A stretch of 64,000 nucleotides of DNA from Gigaspora margarita (taxonomy: Eukaryota; Glomeromycota; Glomeromycetes; Diversisporales; Gigasporaceae): NCBI GenBank assembly GCA_009809945.1, contig WTPW01000443.1, positions 359,257 through 423,256 of the forward strand. The letters run 5' to 3'. The notes under the pieces were generated by a model. The model saw nothing but the letters and a program-made list of their open reading frames with translations, was not told the DNA's origin and did no database searches. Both the position numbers and the translations under genes were made by a program. Below, piece after piece: positions 21,226-33,885 of the stretch. Position 1 is the first letter of the stretch. Each line of letters opens with the position of its first letter.

Positions 21226-24200
21226 ATGATTGAACCAACAAGAGGCGAAAGTTCATCCTCGATGACTACAAGAATTTCACCTGACAATAGTAATACTCCC
21301 ACTGATACACCAACTAATCTAGACACCACTTCTCCAACAATAAGCAAACAACTTGTAATAGACCAAAATGAAATTAATATTGCCACTCACAACATTAGAG
21401 GCATGTCCAAGCTCAGAAAAATACACGACTGGATTGACTATTGCCAAGAATCCAACCTTCATATAATTGCTCTAACAGAAATGAAACTGACTACTGCCAG
21501 AGCAGCTAATCTAACTAACCCGCTATATTCCTTCTTTACCTCCAACTTTGAGACACAGAATCTACCCCACAGTGGACCCAGTCTTGGTACCGCACTAATG
21601 GTCTGTAAACAACTACAACTATACATACATGATATTCAAACCCTACCAGGCACCGTAATATACATCGACTTCTACTTTCCGAATAAAAGACATGAATAAT
21701 ATCTACATACCTGCCATCGGCTACTAACCACCACCAACTTAACAAGCTAACTCAAGAAAAATCCTTCAGATGGTTCTTAGAGGCGAAAAACAAAAACTAG
21801 AATGTGTTTCTTTTAGAAGACTTAAACGCAAACCTACTTCGAGATAAGAGACTCCCCCTCTTCAAAAACCTGCTAGCCACTAATGCCCTTAGCCTCTTAT
21901 CATTCTACAACATCACTGAACCAATCTGGACAAGCTCTACCGCCAGTAGCCAAATAGATAATATTTGGATCCCATCAGAAATGACCCAAAAAACAAGCGA
22001 ACCAACAATCATTGATGCTAGATTTATCACAGACAGTGACCACAAAATCATCTCGACTACCTGGCACATAGCAATTTACAAACAAAATACCCCTCGTAAT
22101 AAAAAGCGGAAAAGAAAGATTTATCACTATGCCAAAATGACGAAAGAAAATTGGGAGAACTTTACAGCTGATGTTGATATAGTCTTTAAAGATGATCAAA
22201 GCACAGATAACTCGACTTGGAACTCGCACAAGCTAAACAAAGCCTGGCACACCTGGTCTGCCACAGTGAAAAGAATAATCAACAAACACATTCTATACAC
22301 TTACAACAGCCCTAAAAATTTCAACTCCTTGTCACTTAAAGCTACCCACCTCCACCTGGCGCTAAAAGCTATTAACCGATGCCTTAGACTTCTGACAATG
22401 AAACCCCTGACATTTCATTGGAAAAATGCAACAAATTCTTACATACGACCTCGACCCTCGCTAAACTTGAAATCGCCCCTCTTTCCCAATCAGACATTGA
22501 CTCCCCCACTGCAACAATATCTCAACTGCAACAAATTAAACATACAATATGGACGGCACATAACCTGGAGAAGCTCCAAGAACAATCCAATAGAATTCAA
22601 CACTTCGTCAATCGATGTTATAATGATTTTAAAGAGAATACCAGTAGAATGATAGATAGTATTCTCAAACGTAGACCAGACCCTGTGCGCACTAATAAAA
22701 TAATTCTCCCTGATCAGGTCTTAAAGAACAAATCTAAAATAAAGACACATATACGATCACATTTTATGTCATGGACCAGAAATAACCCACCCGACTCCAC
22801 ACACGAACAAGAATGGGAAGAGGCCTACCTTCCAATAGACAAAATTGACCCTACAATTTACGAACTATTAACCCAGCCAATTACAATGACAGAACTACAA
22901 GAGCCCATTAACAAAACACCAATAAATAAAGCCACTGGACCCCTTGCTATCACAAATGAGATTCTTCAACATCTCCCACAATCAGCAATAACCATACTAC
23001 TGAAAATCTTTAATTATTGCATTACTTTGAGTGAGACACCAAAACAATGGCTACAGGCAAACATCTGGCCCATCCCCAAAAAACAAGAATACAGATACGA
23101 CCTTAGCACAACACGTCCCATAACTCTTATAGACCATACACGCAAATGCTTTACCAAAATTCTGACTTCGAGAATGACCCATATCATAATGAAAAATGAT
23201 ATACGCTCACCACACAACTACGCGGCCTTCCCACACCAATTAACTATCCAACCAGTAGCACAGTTCACACAAATCCTAGAAGACGCCCTAATATGCCATA
23301 AAGAAATTTGGGCATTATCGCAAGACATGTCGAAAGCATTCGACTCTGTCCATATTAATACACTATCAAAAGTACTTCGCTGTATAAAAATCTCTGCTAC
23401 CATAATAAACCTTCTCACCTATCTACTGTCAAACCGAACAAACCGAGTCATTACTGACCTAGGCTTCACTGACCCCTATCCGGTATAGGATGGGATCGAC
23501 CAAGGAGAGACCTTTTCTCCGTTGCTATGGAAAGTCTATTACGATCCCCTCATTTCAACAATACAAAATGAATTTACCAGTTACACTTGTTGCATCCCCA
23601 CTAACCCGCCCAAACAAATCAACACCTCAGTAATGGCCTACATGGACGATGCCCTGTGGGTTGCTCCAGATCGTCAAACTCTAACCAACATACTACATAG
23701 GGCTACTAGCTTCTATAAGCTAAATAATATAAAAGTTAACCTGCTCAAATCCTTTCTGATTACCAATTCACACACCTCAACAAAATCAGTCAACTTTGAT
23801 GGTGTAGAGATCGAGGCTCTACCCTACAATACCCCGTTGAAATATCTCAGAGCTTGGTTTTCTGTAAACAGAACGCCCAACCAAGTTCAAAAAATAATAA
23901 TTTCTGAAATCAAGACTAACTTAAAAAAACTACAGTTTGCAAAAATAATGGAGAAACAGGCGGCTTATATTTACAATTATGTTATTTTACCACGCTTCCA
24001 ATACCGCATATTATCTTCCTACCTGAACGACCACCAACTTAAAACAATTAACAAGACCATAATACAAATGACAAAACAAAAAGCGAAACTAGCTAAAGGG
24101 GTCCCAAACTCCTTCATGAATTGCTCTGAAATATACGCCATATCGGACATCGCCCAATCACAATTAACAACCCTCTCCACCAACCTTCTCCGAGAACTAA

Positions 24201-26278
24201 ATCATATTTCCTTCGATAATTCATACCTAAAATTACACCTCCAAGAAATACAAGACGTGGCATGCATGGAAACATTTATACTAGAAGAAAAACCCATACT
24301 CCCCACTACTGAAAACCTTACTCATACTAGTCAAGCCATTCTTGCCATTCATAAACTAAACATAACATTCGCCAAACCACTGAATGTCTGGCCAGTTGCT
24401 ACAAAACTCCTTGGCACATCTATCAATCAACTCCTCCTCACTCACCCCCGCAGTGCATATCTCAAAGACAAACTCAACCAACACCATGCTGATTGCATTG
24501 AACAATTTCTGGACCTCTCAAACACAAAACTAATTGAATGAAAAAACTTTCACCACAACATTAAAAAAATTCCTCGCGGTCGGACGCCCAAATGGTTCCA
24601 AATTATACAATATCTCATAGCTGCTACCACTTTCCCATCTCTAGAATTAATTAGCCCAAATCCTTTTATTACTCCTCGTTGGTCCCCAAAAAGAAAAGGA
24701 TGGATAATCAACCATAAGGCTGAGGTGGCCAAAATATACAACTGCACTAGCATACCGCTAATTGGTAAACACTATCTCTACCAGAATAATAACACTACCG
24801 TTAGAGCTTGTCATGGTTGTACACGCTCTGACAAAAGCACGAAACACAGCTTCTGCTATATATACCTGGAACCTGAATATATTCACAACATACAAATCGA
24901 TTGCAAATTCCATATACATGCAAACATCCAAGACATTAAACATTCACTCCGACAATTACAACATAAAAAAGCAAGCAATAAACCGCCCATAACACTACCA
25001 AGACCTCTCTCTGCCTTTCAGGACCCACCAGTAACACTATGGAAATCCCTCGTCTCGCTAAACTTTAAAAAGAAAAACTTAGCTATATCCCTCACTACTA
25101 AGCGGAAAAACATATCTGGTCAAACTACCATAGTAGCAACCTGTACAGTAGCACCAAACGGATATACTACAAGTTGTTACTGCACACACTGGCCCACAAA
25201 AATCACCACACTTATTACATTACTAATCTTCATTCTCTCGACCACAGACAATCGAGCAAAGATATCAATAACCACTAATAATTCTCTCCTTCAATCAATA
25301 CTTTTACAAACCACCGACAATCACTTTCTACAAAACCAACGCTTGGACCAAATGCAATGGCCTCTCTTGCAACGTACAGCAAAATTGATAATAGGAGACC
25401 GAGAGCTAAACATCTCCTTTGACAAAGNAATNAAAATTGAGGACCCNAACANACCATTCCTCCTGAANNTAACACCCCACAACTTTCTACATAANCGATA
25501 CACACCACTCCTAAACTCGATACCAACACAACAACTCCTTAAAACAACACTGAAGCAGATACACAAAATCACTAACCTACTCCGCTGGCAAAACCAACAC
25601 AGAATCAGCCTATGGAAGAACAGACTACCTGATATCGACTGGGATGCTACCCTATCTACTCTATCTTATAACGACAAACCAAAGGCACTATATACAGATC
25701 CAAACAAATCTAATATAAAGAACTTCAAAGTGAAATTAATCGCCGAAGAATTGCCAACCTTCCTTCTCTTACACTTCCGTAATCCTACAAAATACCCGAA
25801 CTACCTATGCCCCAGATGTTACTCAGCTCCTGAGGATTACGCGCATCTACTAACATGCATTTCAAACCCCTTCTTTTTCAAAGTAGAATTAACAAGAATA
25901 TTAAATAGAATAGCAGACAAAGAAGAGAAACCACTCAACAACCCACATCTATTTGTACAATCATACTACAACCTCATTATAATCCAACAAGTCCCTATCG
26001 GCCTAATAACGAAAAGAACTATGGCTCCTTTTACAACTGAACATCTTAGAAAAAAAATAACCCCACAATTACACCATAACATCGCCAAATTTATATACAA
26101 AGAGATATGGCTCCCGTCTCGAATATCACGGCACTCAGACGTCATGCCTATACCACCAACTATTACAATACCGAAACTCGAAAAAATATCTCCTCTCTTC
26201 CAACTACGACTCAGAACAGCTATAAATAAGGTTATCCTTACGAACGACTGTTCACCTAATAACATTCTCAAAACCTAG
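21226..26278 (+). pseudogene. LINE ORF2: APE endonuclease, reverse transcriptase, RNase H-like, Cys-His motif
   Basis: The AP-type endonuclease starts near 21370 (NIATHNIRGM, ALTEMKL) and continues in another frame at 21804 (LEDLNAN, then the SDH catalytic motif in ITDSDHK). Reverse transcriptase occupies about 22870-23900 with QDMSKAFDSV, DGIDQGETFSPLLW and the YMDD catalytic box. An RNase H-like segment is likely around 25110-25300, and a CPRC-x8-H-x4-C motif lies at about 25809-25860. In-frame stops at 23486-23488 (TAG) and 24539-24541 (TGA) each fit one transition; two frameshifts lie in the endonuclease part. N bases affect 25428-25494. The DGIDQGE form is familiar from Glomeromycotina LINEs. 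It would nick target DNA and copy its RNA in place. Confidence 0.9.
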
Positions 26279-26615
26279 AGGTCTACGACCATTCTAGTAA
26301 AGAATTAGGTCAAGAGTAAAGTAGCTCTTACCTCTACTCACAATAGATTAGTAATTTCTACATGTAAACAAATATGTATAATCTACAAAATCTAATAAAG
26401 TAATAGAGGATAGACCTCTCTTTAAAAAAAAATAAAATAAAATAAAATTCATAAATAGTTATTTTAAAAATTTGTATTATTAAAACTATAAAATCTCTTA
26501 ATTTAAAAAAAAAAAATTTTAAAAAAAATCATTAGCAGAAAAGCATAATTTCATACTATTAGCAAGCATAATTTACTATCATTAGCAGCAGAATTCTGGA
26601 CACCCTAACACTGAT

Positions 26616-28659
26616 GCATCTGGAACTGGGCTGGGTGCAGTTTTGGTACAAAAAAAAGAAAACAAAAAGGAGTACGTTATCTTCTATGCAAGTTGGAGCC
26701 TCACTCGAGCTGAAAGAAACTACCTACTATGAGCAAGAGTGCCTTGCTAAAATTTGGGCTATTGAGCACTACCTTCACTACTTCAGATTCAAGCCATTCA
26801 TAGTAGTGACTGACCACTCGGCTCTAAAGTAGCTACAGACCTCGAAGCTGAAGGGTAGAAGAGCTCGATGGATTCTCTGACTTCAGCTATATAACTATAC
26901 CATAAAGCATTGCTCTAGAAGGACTCATAGCAATGCCGACGCCCTATCAAGAAGAGCAGAAACTACAAGAAAAATCAAAGAAACATCGACAAACGAAGAC
27001 AACAGTAAAGAAAAAATACAAGGGACCAAACTTACTAGAGGTGGCTTGAAGCCTTTGCTGAGCTCGAAGTCAAAGAACGACCACTACAAGAAATCAGTTA
27101 CGTGGTCAAAACTTATCACCTGGACCACCCTATCAATAAAGAAATATGGGAAGAGAATTATAATGAATCTGACGAAAAAGTAACGATGGATGGTACCCTC
27201 ATAACCCTCACCTACACACATGTAGAGCTTGGTGTGACATAGAAGATGATGATGATTATTACTAGAAGGAGCATGCTCGAAAAGAACAGGAATATATGAG
27301 ATGGTACAGGACTTCTACACTAAAGATAGAAGAAATTTTGCCCCATACTGTGACTCCGGTACTGACATCACATGGACACCCTGGGGCACAAATTCTGAAT
27401 TTATGGGCCTGGAGAAGACTTACGTGGTGGATGACCACTAGGAGATAGAAGCCGAAGAAAGGTTCTTAACTGCCACATTGGACCACATCACACAAGGAAA
27501 TAGATGTAACGAAGAGGAAAAATTGGAAATTTACCTGACCATTGGACTGGATGAAACTGACCCCAACGAGACCGGTGACCTACCTTCAGACCCAACCCCA
27601 ACCCAAAGCAACACTGTGGAAGCCCAGCAAAATCCCAACTGAAGGCTTGTCTTCGATGAAAGATTCTTTAGTAGGCTTCAGTATCAAGACCTAATTATGG
27701 ATGTAGTGATAGAGTCAGTTATTGGATATGCCTGGTATGGTAATGACTGAGAGACCAGAGGTGATAAACCCAACACTGACCTAGAGGAACCATAGCAAGA
27801 AGGGAGCACAAAAAGCTTGGTTAAAGAAGCCTTGAGATCCAGATATGAAGACGTGCTAGAAGACTTGGAAGGGGAAGTGAACTGGGATAATGAAAAAAAA
27901 TTAGAAAAATAAAAATTAGCAAAAAAAAAAAAAAAGTATAAACATATACAGGCCTAACACAACGAGGAGAGTTAGGATGAGATGGAGCGGGTAGTGAAGC
28001 TCTATTTAAAATAATTACAATATAATAGTTATAGACAGTCGTAGAATAAAAAGCTGCGACCGGAAGTACCTACCCAAGGAAGACCTTGAAGCTCCCACAA
28101 ATCTGACTATAAACCCAATCCAGCCCAGGTTGTTGGTGCTCTGGCCAAAGAAAAGAAAGAATTAATTACCCCCTCCTCCAGAAAAATTCGAAATTACAAT
28201 GGAAAAAAGCCTATAGACCGATTAAAGAAGTACATACTGCACCAATATCTTTTGCCAAGATTAACTCCCTCGGAGCAGAAAAAAATTATACAGCAGGGTA
28301 AAAGCCTAGTAGTCAAGGAAGGAATCCTATATATACCAGAAAAATGAAACCTAGAGAAATTGATCAGAATCGCTCAAAAATCAGAAGTGGAACCCATACT
28401 GTTCCTAACCTATACGCTCCCTCTGGATGGCCATTTCAACAACCGTAGGATGTTCAAAAAGATATAGGAAACCTATTACTAGCCCCATCAATTTGAAGAT
28501 ATTAGCAACTACATCAAGACCTGTGACCAATGCCAAAGGCAGGGCAAGAACAAACCCAAGAGACCCTTACATCCTATATCTGTAACCGCACCAGTTTACC
28601 AGGTCAGAATCGACATAGTAGGCCCACTACCTATTATTCTACGTAACCACTGTTACATT
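26616..28659 (+). pseudogene. gypsy-1 pol, second part: RNase H, spacer, integrase N-terminus
   Basis: The frame resumes the interrupted RNase H ([14 protein letters not shown], then [20 protein letters not shown] and TDHSALK), ending in SNADALSRRAE near 26950. An acidic spacer with no recognised domain covers about 27000-28150, including a poly-A patch near 27890-27935. The integrase N-terminal region appears at about 28230-28600 with a His-Cys zinc region (GHFNNRRMFKKI ... YIKTCDQCQRQGK) and the start of the catalytic core (DIVGPLP at about 28612). The Mutator-like element cuts the core at 28669. Multiple stops are present. Confidence 0.85.
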
Positions 28660-29080
28660 GTCATAGCCAGCATGGCAGACATTCGATTTGATTGGCTTGA
28701 AGATCAATAGGTTACACAATATAAAAAAATTTTTTAAAGTAACCCTTACTATGAAAAACCGTATTGTCAATTGGCAACTTTAAGTTTCACAAATTAAAAT
28801 TTTTTAAAATATATTATAGTGCTCTTTAACTCTTTGCACGTCTTCTGTAAAAAAAGATCAGTATAGATCAAATATCTCAAAAAACTTTATTTAGAGAGCA
28901 AATTCAAGCAAGTAATACCATAATACGTATACAATGCATAAGTTAATGGGTGTTAATCATTATATGAACTTTTTTTTGGTTCAAACTCAATGCTTTTTCT
29001 ACAACTAGTGGCATGGTAACACTTCAATTAATAGCAATTAAAAATTCACTTTTTTCAAAGGCAGTACTAGGAAATTCTAG

Positions 29081-29295
29081 AATCCTTTTCATAAAGACCA
29101 ACTTCGCCTATTTTTTAGCGTTATTGATGAGGTAAGACGAATCGGGTCTCAGGGTTACATTCCAAATGTAGATGACATCTTTAGGACATGAACTTAAAAC
29201 TACAAAAAAGATTTAATATGGGTCTACTAAGCATACTGTGTGTGACTTTTATATGTAGATCAAAGATCGGAAATATGTATTTTCAAATATGTAGT
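29081..29295 (+). pseudogene. fragment resembling a heterotrimeric G-protein alpha subunit
   Basis: The frame from 29081 reads FFSVIDEVRRIGSQGYIP then NVDDIFRT, closely following the end of the G-alpha helical domain (pattern DxxxRIxxxxYxPTxxDILRTR). After a stop, pieces in other frames read KTT, RFNMGLLSI and VDQRSE, matching the order KTTGI ... switch II (DVGGQRSE) with the two Gly lost. It is short, without a start and with two frame changes, so it cannot function. Heterotrimeric G-alpha families are large in these fungi, so a captured host gene piece is plausible. Recognition is by motif order only. Confidence 0.55.
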
Positions 29296-29559
29296 TTCAG
29301 ATCTGTGGGGATTCTTGCAGTATTAAAAGGTAGTTTTTCCTTAAACTTTATTTTAAATTTCGCTTACTATTTTTATAGTTAATTTAATTTTACTATTTTT
29401 TTTTTCTGAATACTGTAATAACTAAACAAGCTACTACCAAGTAAAACTAGACTTCAGGTTTTAAGTTTATAACTTAATAAGCTTAAATCTGGAAAATCTG
29501 ATCAGAAACGTATAATTAAACTTAATACGATTCATTTTGTCAAAGAACATTGTTTATCA

Positions 29560-31440
29560 AAAATCAACAGGTATGGGTAACATCTGTAGAACATTGTTAT
29601 CAACATAAATTGGAGTTGAAGAGGAACATACAATGTTGAATATTGCTATAATAAAGGAATTGGAATCGAAAACAATGAACATAAGGTATTCATTTATCAT
29701 AAAAATCTGCAGAAATGCGAACATCTTTGATTGATTAGTCATTTCTGGATATGTTTTTAAGGTAAACTATTTAAATTTATAGACATGTATTGCATTTCAT
29801 ACTTATCAAAAATTAGCAGAAAGATCCAGAAATAACTAATCAACCAAAGATGTTTGCATCTCTGCGAATTTTTGATAATAAATAAATACCTTATGTTCAT
29901 CGTTTTCAATTCCATTCCTTTACAATTCATATTGATACTGATATCCAGTATTACATATTACAGGTGGCACCAAGGTTAGCTATTTAAATTTATAGATATT
30001 AATCGTGTTTATTGTTTATTAAAAATCAGCAGAGAGGGGTGACACCTATAACATGTTATATTGGATACTGTATTGTTATCGAAGTATGTATGATGTCAGA
30101 TATTGCTATGATAAAAGAATTGGAATCGAAAACGATGAACATAAGGCATTCATTTAGCATCAAATTCTGCAGAGATGTGAACATCTTTGGTTGATTAGTT
30201 ATTTTCCAGATATGTTTTTAAGGTAAACAAAACTATTTAAATTTATTGCACTTCTTGTTTATCAAAAATCAGCATAGAGATCTAGAAATAACTAAACAAC
30301 CAAAGATGTTCGCATCTCTGCAGATTTTTGATAATAAATGAATGCCTTATGTTCATCGTTTTCGATTCCATTCCTTATATTGATACCAATATCCAGTATT
30401 ACATATTACAGGTGGTACCAAGATAAGCTATTTCAATTTATAGATATTAATCGTGTTTATTGTTTATTAAAAATCATCAGAGAGGGGTGACGCCTATAAC
30501 ATGTTATATTGGATACTGTATTGTTATCGAAGTACGTATGATGTCAGATATTGCTATGATAAAAGAATTGGAATCAAAAACAATAAACATAAGGCATTCA
30601 TTTATCATCAAATTCTGCAGAGCTGCAAACACCTTTGGTCGATTAGTTATTTTCCAAATATGTTTTTAAGGTAAACAAAACTATCTAAATTTATTGCGCT
30701 TCTTGTTTATCAAAAATCAGCAGAGAGATCCGGAAATAACTAATCAACCAAAGATGTTCGCATTTCTGCAGATTTTTGATAATAAATAAATGCCTTATGT
30801 TTATTGTTTTTGATTCCATTTCCTTCATCATAGCAATATCCGATATCATACATTCCTTTAACTTCAATTCATGTTGATACCGATATCCAACATTATTATA
30901 GGCGTCACTAAGGTAAGCTATTTAAATTTATAATTTATTGCATTTATTGTTTGTTTATCAAAAATTAACATGAATTGAAGTTGAAAAGGAATGTATAATG
31001 TCAGATATTGCTATGATGAAGGAATTGGAATCGAAAACGATGAACATAAGGCATTAATTTATTATCAAAAACTGATTACTGTATATTCCCGAAAATAAGC
31101 AACCTTTTTTGGGGCAAAAATTACACAAAAAAATGGGGGTTGCTTATTTTCGAATTGTTGAATTTTTTGAAAAATTGAAAAACGAACTAATAAAAAGTTA
31201 TCCAGATGCTATGAAATTTTTATTGTAAGTGTATTTTTGTGTCCTGAACAAGTTTACTTAATGGCACATTTGAGGTTTACTTAGTAAAATTTAGACTTTT
31301 ATATGTAGCAACTGCTAACGCGTTTTTTGAGATTTTTGAAAAAAATCAGAGGGGTTGCTTATTTTCGGAGTAGCTTATTTTCGGGAATATATGGTACTTG
31401 TGAACACCTTTAGCTATTAGTTATTGCCGGATATGTTTTA
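29560..31440. repeat. array of alternating-orientation Sel1 gene fragments inside the MULE
   Basis: Fragments of about 110-160 bp encode pieces like RYCYDKRIGIENDEHKAFI, matching the Sel1 unit of the genes at 38-42 kb. They lie forward at about 29570-29720, 30025-30180, 30475-30630 and 30960-31078, and reversed at about 29815-29960, 30270-30385 and 30710-30905. The forward units also share flanking non-coding words such as ATATGTTTTTAAGGTAAAC. None keeps an open frame. The alternation suggests repeated inverted duplication after capture of one fragment. The last copy is interrupted by the MITE at 31079-31394. Confidence 0.75.
31079..31394. mobile_element. TA-flanked MITE with CCCGAAAATAAGC ends (316 bp)
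   Basis: Ends CTGTATATTCCCGAAAATAA and the complement at the right (two mismatches, both transitions) are flanked by TA at 31077-31078 and 31395-31396. The neighbouring Sel1 fragments show the uninterrupted version of the site. It contains the recurrent word CTGAACAAGTTTACTTAATG and a TTAGTAAAATTTAGACTTTTATATGTAGCAA-like block shared with 17985-18410. Confidence 0.8.
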
Positions 31441-31476
31441 AGGTAAAATAATAAGTCTAAAGAATGTTTATTGTTA

Positions 31477-31564
31477 TTTTATTTTAAAGAAAGATATTCA
31501 GGATCTTGAATATTTCTGTTGCACAATAGTAATATTCAAGGTTCTGAATAACTTTAAAATAAAA
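31477..31564. repeat. long imperfect hairpin
   Basis: Arms TTTTATTTTAAAG...ATATTCAGGATCTTGAATATT (31477-31513) and AATATTCAAGGTTCTGAATA...CTTTAAAATAAAA (31531-31564) pair with few mismatches around a 17-nt loop. It is probably a small MITE; its target duplication is not resolved. Confidence 0.65.
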
Positions 31565-33060
31565 GATCATTAAATGGCCTTTACTTAGTAGAACCTACTA
31601 TAATTAGCATTAGTTTAATTAATTAGAATCGATCTATTTTAAAATATATTACTATATACACCTATTATTGTGCTATTTATTTTACTTTATCTGTATTGGT
31701 CTGGTTGATAGCTATATATATAGCTAAACCAATTTAAGATGGAATTTAAAATGATAAAAAAATAATTAAATAAATTAATTTAAAAATATTAAATAAAAAA
31801 AATAAAAAATTAAATAAAAATAATAAAAAATTAAATAAAAATAATAAAATTAGATTTTTTAAAATTAATTTATTATATTAAAATTTAATTTTAATATATA
31901 TTTTTAATAATAATTATTAATTGTACTAGGTATATATTTAAAAATTTAATTATATTAAAAATTAATTTTAAAATTTAATGCTCCAGACTTAACTGGTTTC
32001 CAGTTTCTAGTACAAGTTAATGTGTTACCTAGCATGCTAACATGCTATCTAACACGCTACGTGCTATTAACAATGATCTACTAAGTCTAATACATTGACA
32101 ATTTTTACCCCTAATGTGCATATGTATTAACACGTTAACGTGTTATGAAAAATTTAAGAATTTACAAAAGGGCGATTATCATGTTTACACCTCAGATTTT
32201 AATATTTTAATTATACAAAAATAAATGTATATGAGTGTTTTACTAAGAGACTGTTGGACTTTAAGGAATGTGTAATTATTATATTTATTGAATTTTATGT
32301 TGTTTCTTTAATTCATAACTCTAACTTCTAATTTATTTCTACTTTTCTCTGTTCTTCTATTGCTTACTATTCCTTTCTTCCTTTTACTATTCCTCCCATT
32401 TATTAATCATTCATTTATTTATATGATATTTTCACTTTGACCCATTAATATAGTACATCATTATATTTCTACTATGCGTTTATGACAATTTGGTTATTAA
32501 CAAAAATTACCGTAACAACTGCAACTAACCAAATACTTTAACCTCATGTGATGTTGAGCAAATGGCCTATAAGGATACCTATACCGAATTGGAACTCTCA
32601 TAAGCAATAATTATTTTGCATTCACTTTATATTTGTAATAAAATTTGAATAAATAAATATACTTAACCATATTGAAACGTCAATGCTTCTATTTTAGTAA
32701 TTTTTTTGTTTCTCAAGATCTTAATCTGATAACTTGTATTTTTTTTAAAAAAAAAGGGTTGCCTTTAGATTCAAGTAAGTAAACTCTACTAAAGAGTGTT
32801 TAAACTATTGTTCATTTCAAAAATATACGAGATAAATTTTTTAACTTTGAGTCTCATTTATATTTTTGTAGACAGTTGATCAGAGAGCTTTGTAATATCC
32901 AAAGTTGAAAAAAAAATGCAAGACCAATAAAATTCACTGATCTCTTATCGATTATTCTAGAACCCGATTTTCTAATTGGGTATATTCCCAGACTGAAATA
33001 TCTAAATTTATATAATGATCTACATTGTATATTTGTTTACTTGTTTACATTTTTTAACCA
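31565..33060. other. AT-rich interior of the MULE, nothing recognised
   Basis: TAAATAAAAATAATAAAAAT repeats lie at 31795-31855 and AACACGTTAACGTGTTA-like palindromic words at 32030-32150. No gene or RNA was seen. Confidence 0.4.
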
Positions 33061-33093
33061 ATTAAAACAAATGTCCACCATGCTGTCATAGCC

Positions 33094-33885
33094 ACTGATT
33101 ATATGACGAAGCAGCCGGAAGCACAAGTTATCGAAGCTGCTGATGCTCAAACAGTGGCTAATTTTATTTTTAACAACATTATATGCTACCACAGGTTCCC
33201 AGAGAAGATACTATTGGATTGAGGTCGACATTTCTTAAACCACCTGGTAGACGAGTTGTTGGAGAAGTTCCAAATTCGACATCTGAAGTCTACCCTATAC
33301 CACCCTCAAACTAACGGGTTAGTTGAAAGGTTCAACAAGACATTATGTGAAGCTATAGCCAAATCAATAAAATATATTACCTAGTGGGACTTGGTAATTC
33401 CAGTGATACTGTTCGCATACCATACCCCCAAGCATTCTGATACAAAAATTTTACTGTTTTATCTAATGCACGGTCGAGAGGCTCGACAGCCTATACAACC
33501 AAAGGGGCTAGGGGAGTTAGAAACAATAATAGAAAGAACAGCAACCCTGCTAGAACAATTATCCAGGGTTCAAAATAAAGCGGTCATAAGGGTGCACAAT
33601 GTTCAACATAAGTGAAAAGAAAAATTTCATAGAAAAATTAAGTCATACCCAGATTTATTCATCAGAGATAAAGTCCTGTTATACAATGCTGCAAGTGACA
33701 GTCATAGGAGCGAGAAACTAGACCTAAAGTGGAAAGGCCCCTATTACGTGCATGATACGTTATCTAATAAGGTATACAAGTTATGCACGTTATATAAAGA
33801 AGTTTTAGCAGCACTGATTAACCTACGACTACTGAAGAAGTATCACAATAGTCGACTACCAAATCCAAACCAGATCGACTGAAAC
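33094..33885 (+). pseudogene. gypsy-1 integrase core and C-terminus, decayed
   Basis: The core resumes at TDYMTKQPEAQ. The second catalytic Asp is in ILLDxGRHFL and the Glu in NGLVERFNKTL, together with HPQT; with the first Asp at 28612 the DDE set is present. A C-terminal GPY-type segment follows (LKWKGPYYVHDTLSNKVYKL near 33730-33785), ending around 33880. Stops at DxGRHF (CGA to TGA fits) and after YIT are both explained by one transition. Integrase would join the cDNA to host DNA; this copy is dead. Confidence 0.88.

Larger units (their letters stand above)
18545..26439 (+). mobile_element. LINE (non-LTR retrotransposon), 7.9 kb, inactive
   Basis: A 16-bp target duplication AAATAAAATTCATAAA lies at 18529-18544 and 26440-26455. 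The 3' end is an A-rich tail with TAAAA repeats after AATAAAGTAATAGAGG. Two reading frames are present: a gag-like ORF1 and an ORF2 with endonuclease, reverse transcriptase, a probable RNase H and a Cys-His motif. The full length between duplications suggests the 5' end is complete. Frameshifts and stops in both frames, and several N bases, indicate a dead copy. Local base composition is richer in C than the surroundings on this strand. Confidence 0.93.
17760..26607. mobile_element. hAT element with internal insertions (8848 bp total)
   Basis: Ends TAGGGTGTCCAG are exact inverted repeats and the 8-bp duplication ACACTGAT (17752-17759, 26608-26615) is exact, splitting the gypsy-1 RNase H motif between TD and AS. 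Both subterminal regions repeat AGCATAATT words. Without the LINE (18545-26439) only 953 bp remain, including a palindromic element and a hAT C-terminal coding remnant, so this is an internally deleted, non-autonomous copy. Confidence 0.92.
28669..33084. mobile_element. Mutator-like (Pack-MULE-type) element, 4416 bp, carrying host gene pieces
   Basis: The exact 9-bp duplication GTCATAGCC (28660-28668, 33085-33093) interrupts the gypsy-1 integrase core. The terminal inverted repeats start AGCATGGCAGACATTCG and, complemented at the right, AGCATGGTGGACATTTG; they can be followed for about 29 bp with six mismatches, five of them transitions. A 9-bp duplication is the Mutator superfamily signature. 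No MULE transposase was recognised. The interior holds a decayed G-alpha-like fragment, seven Sel1-like fragments in alternating orientation, a TA-flanked MITE, a hairpin and AT-rich filler. Confidence 0.8.
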
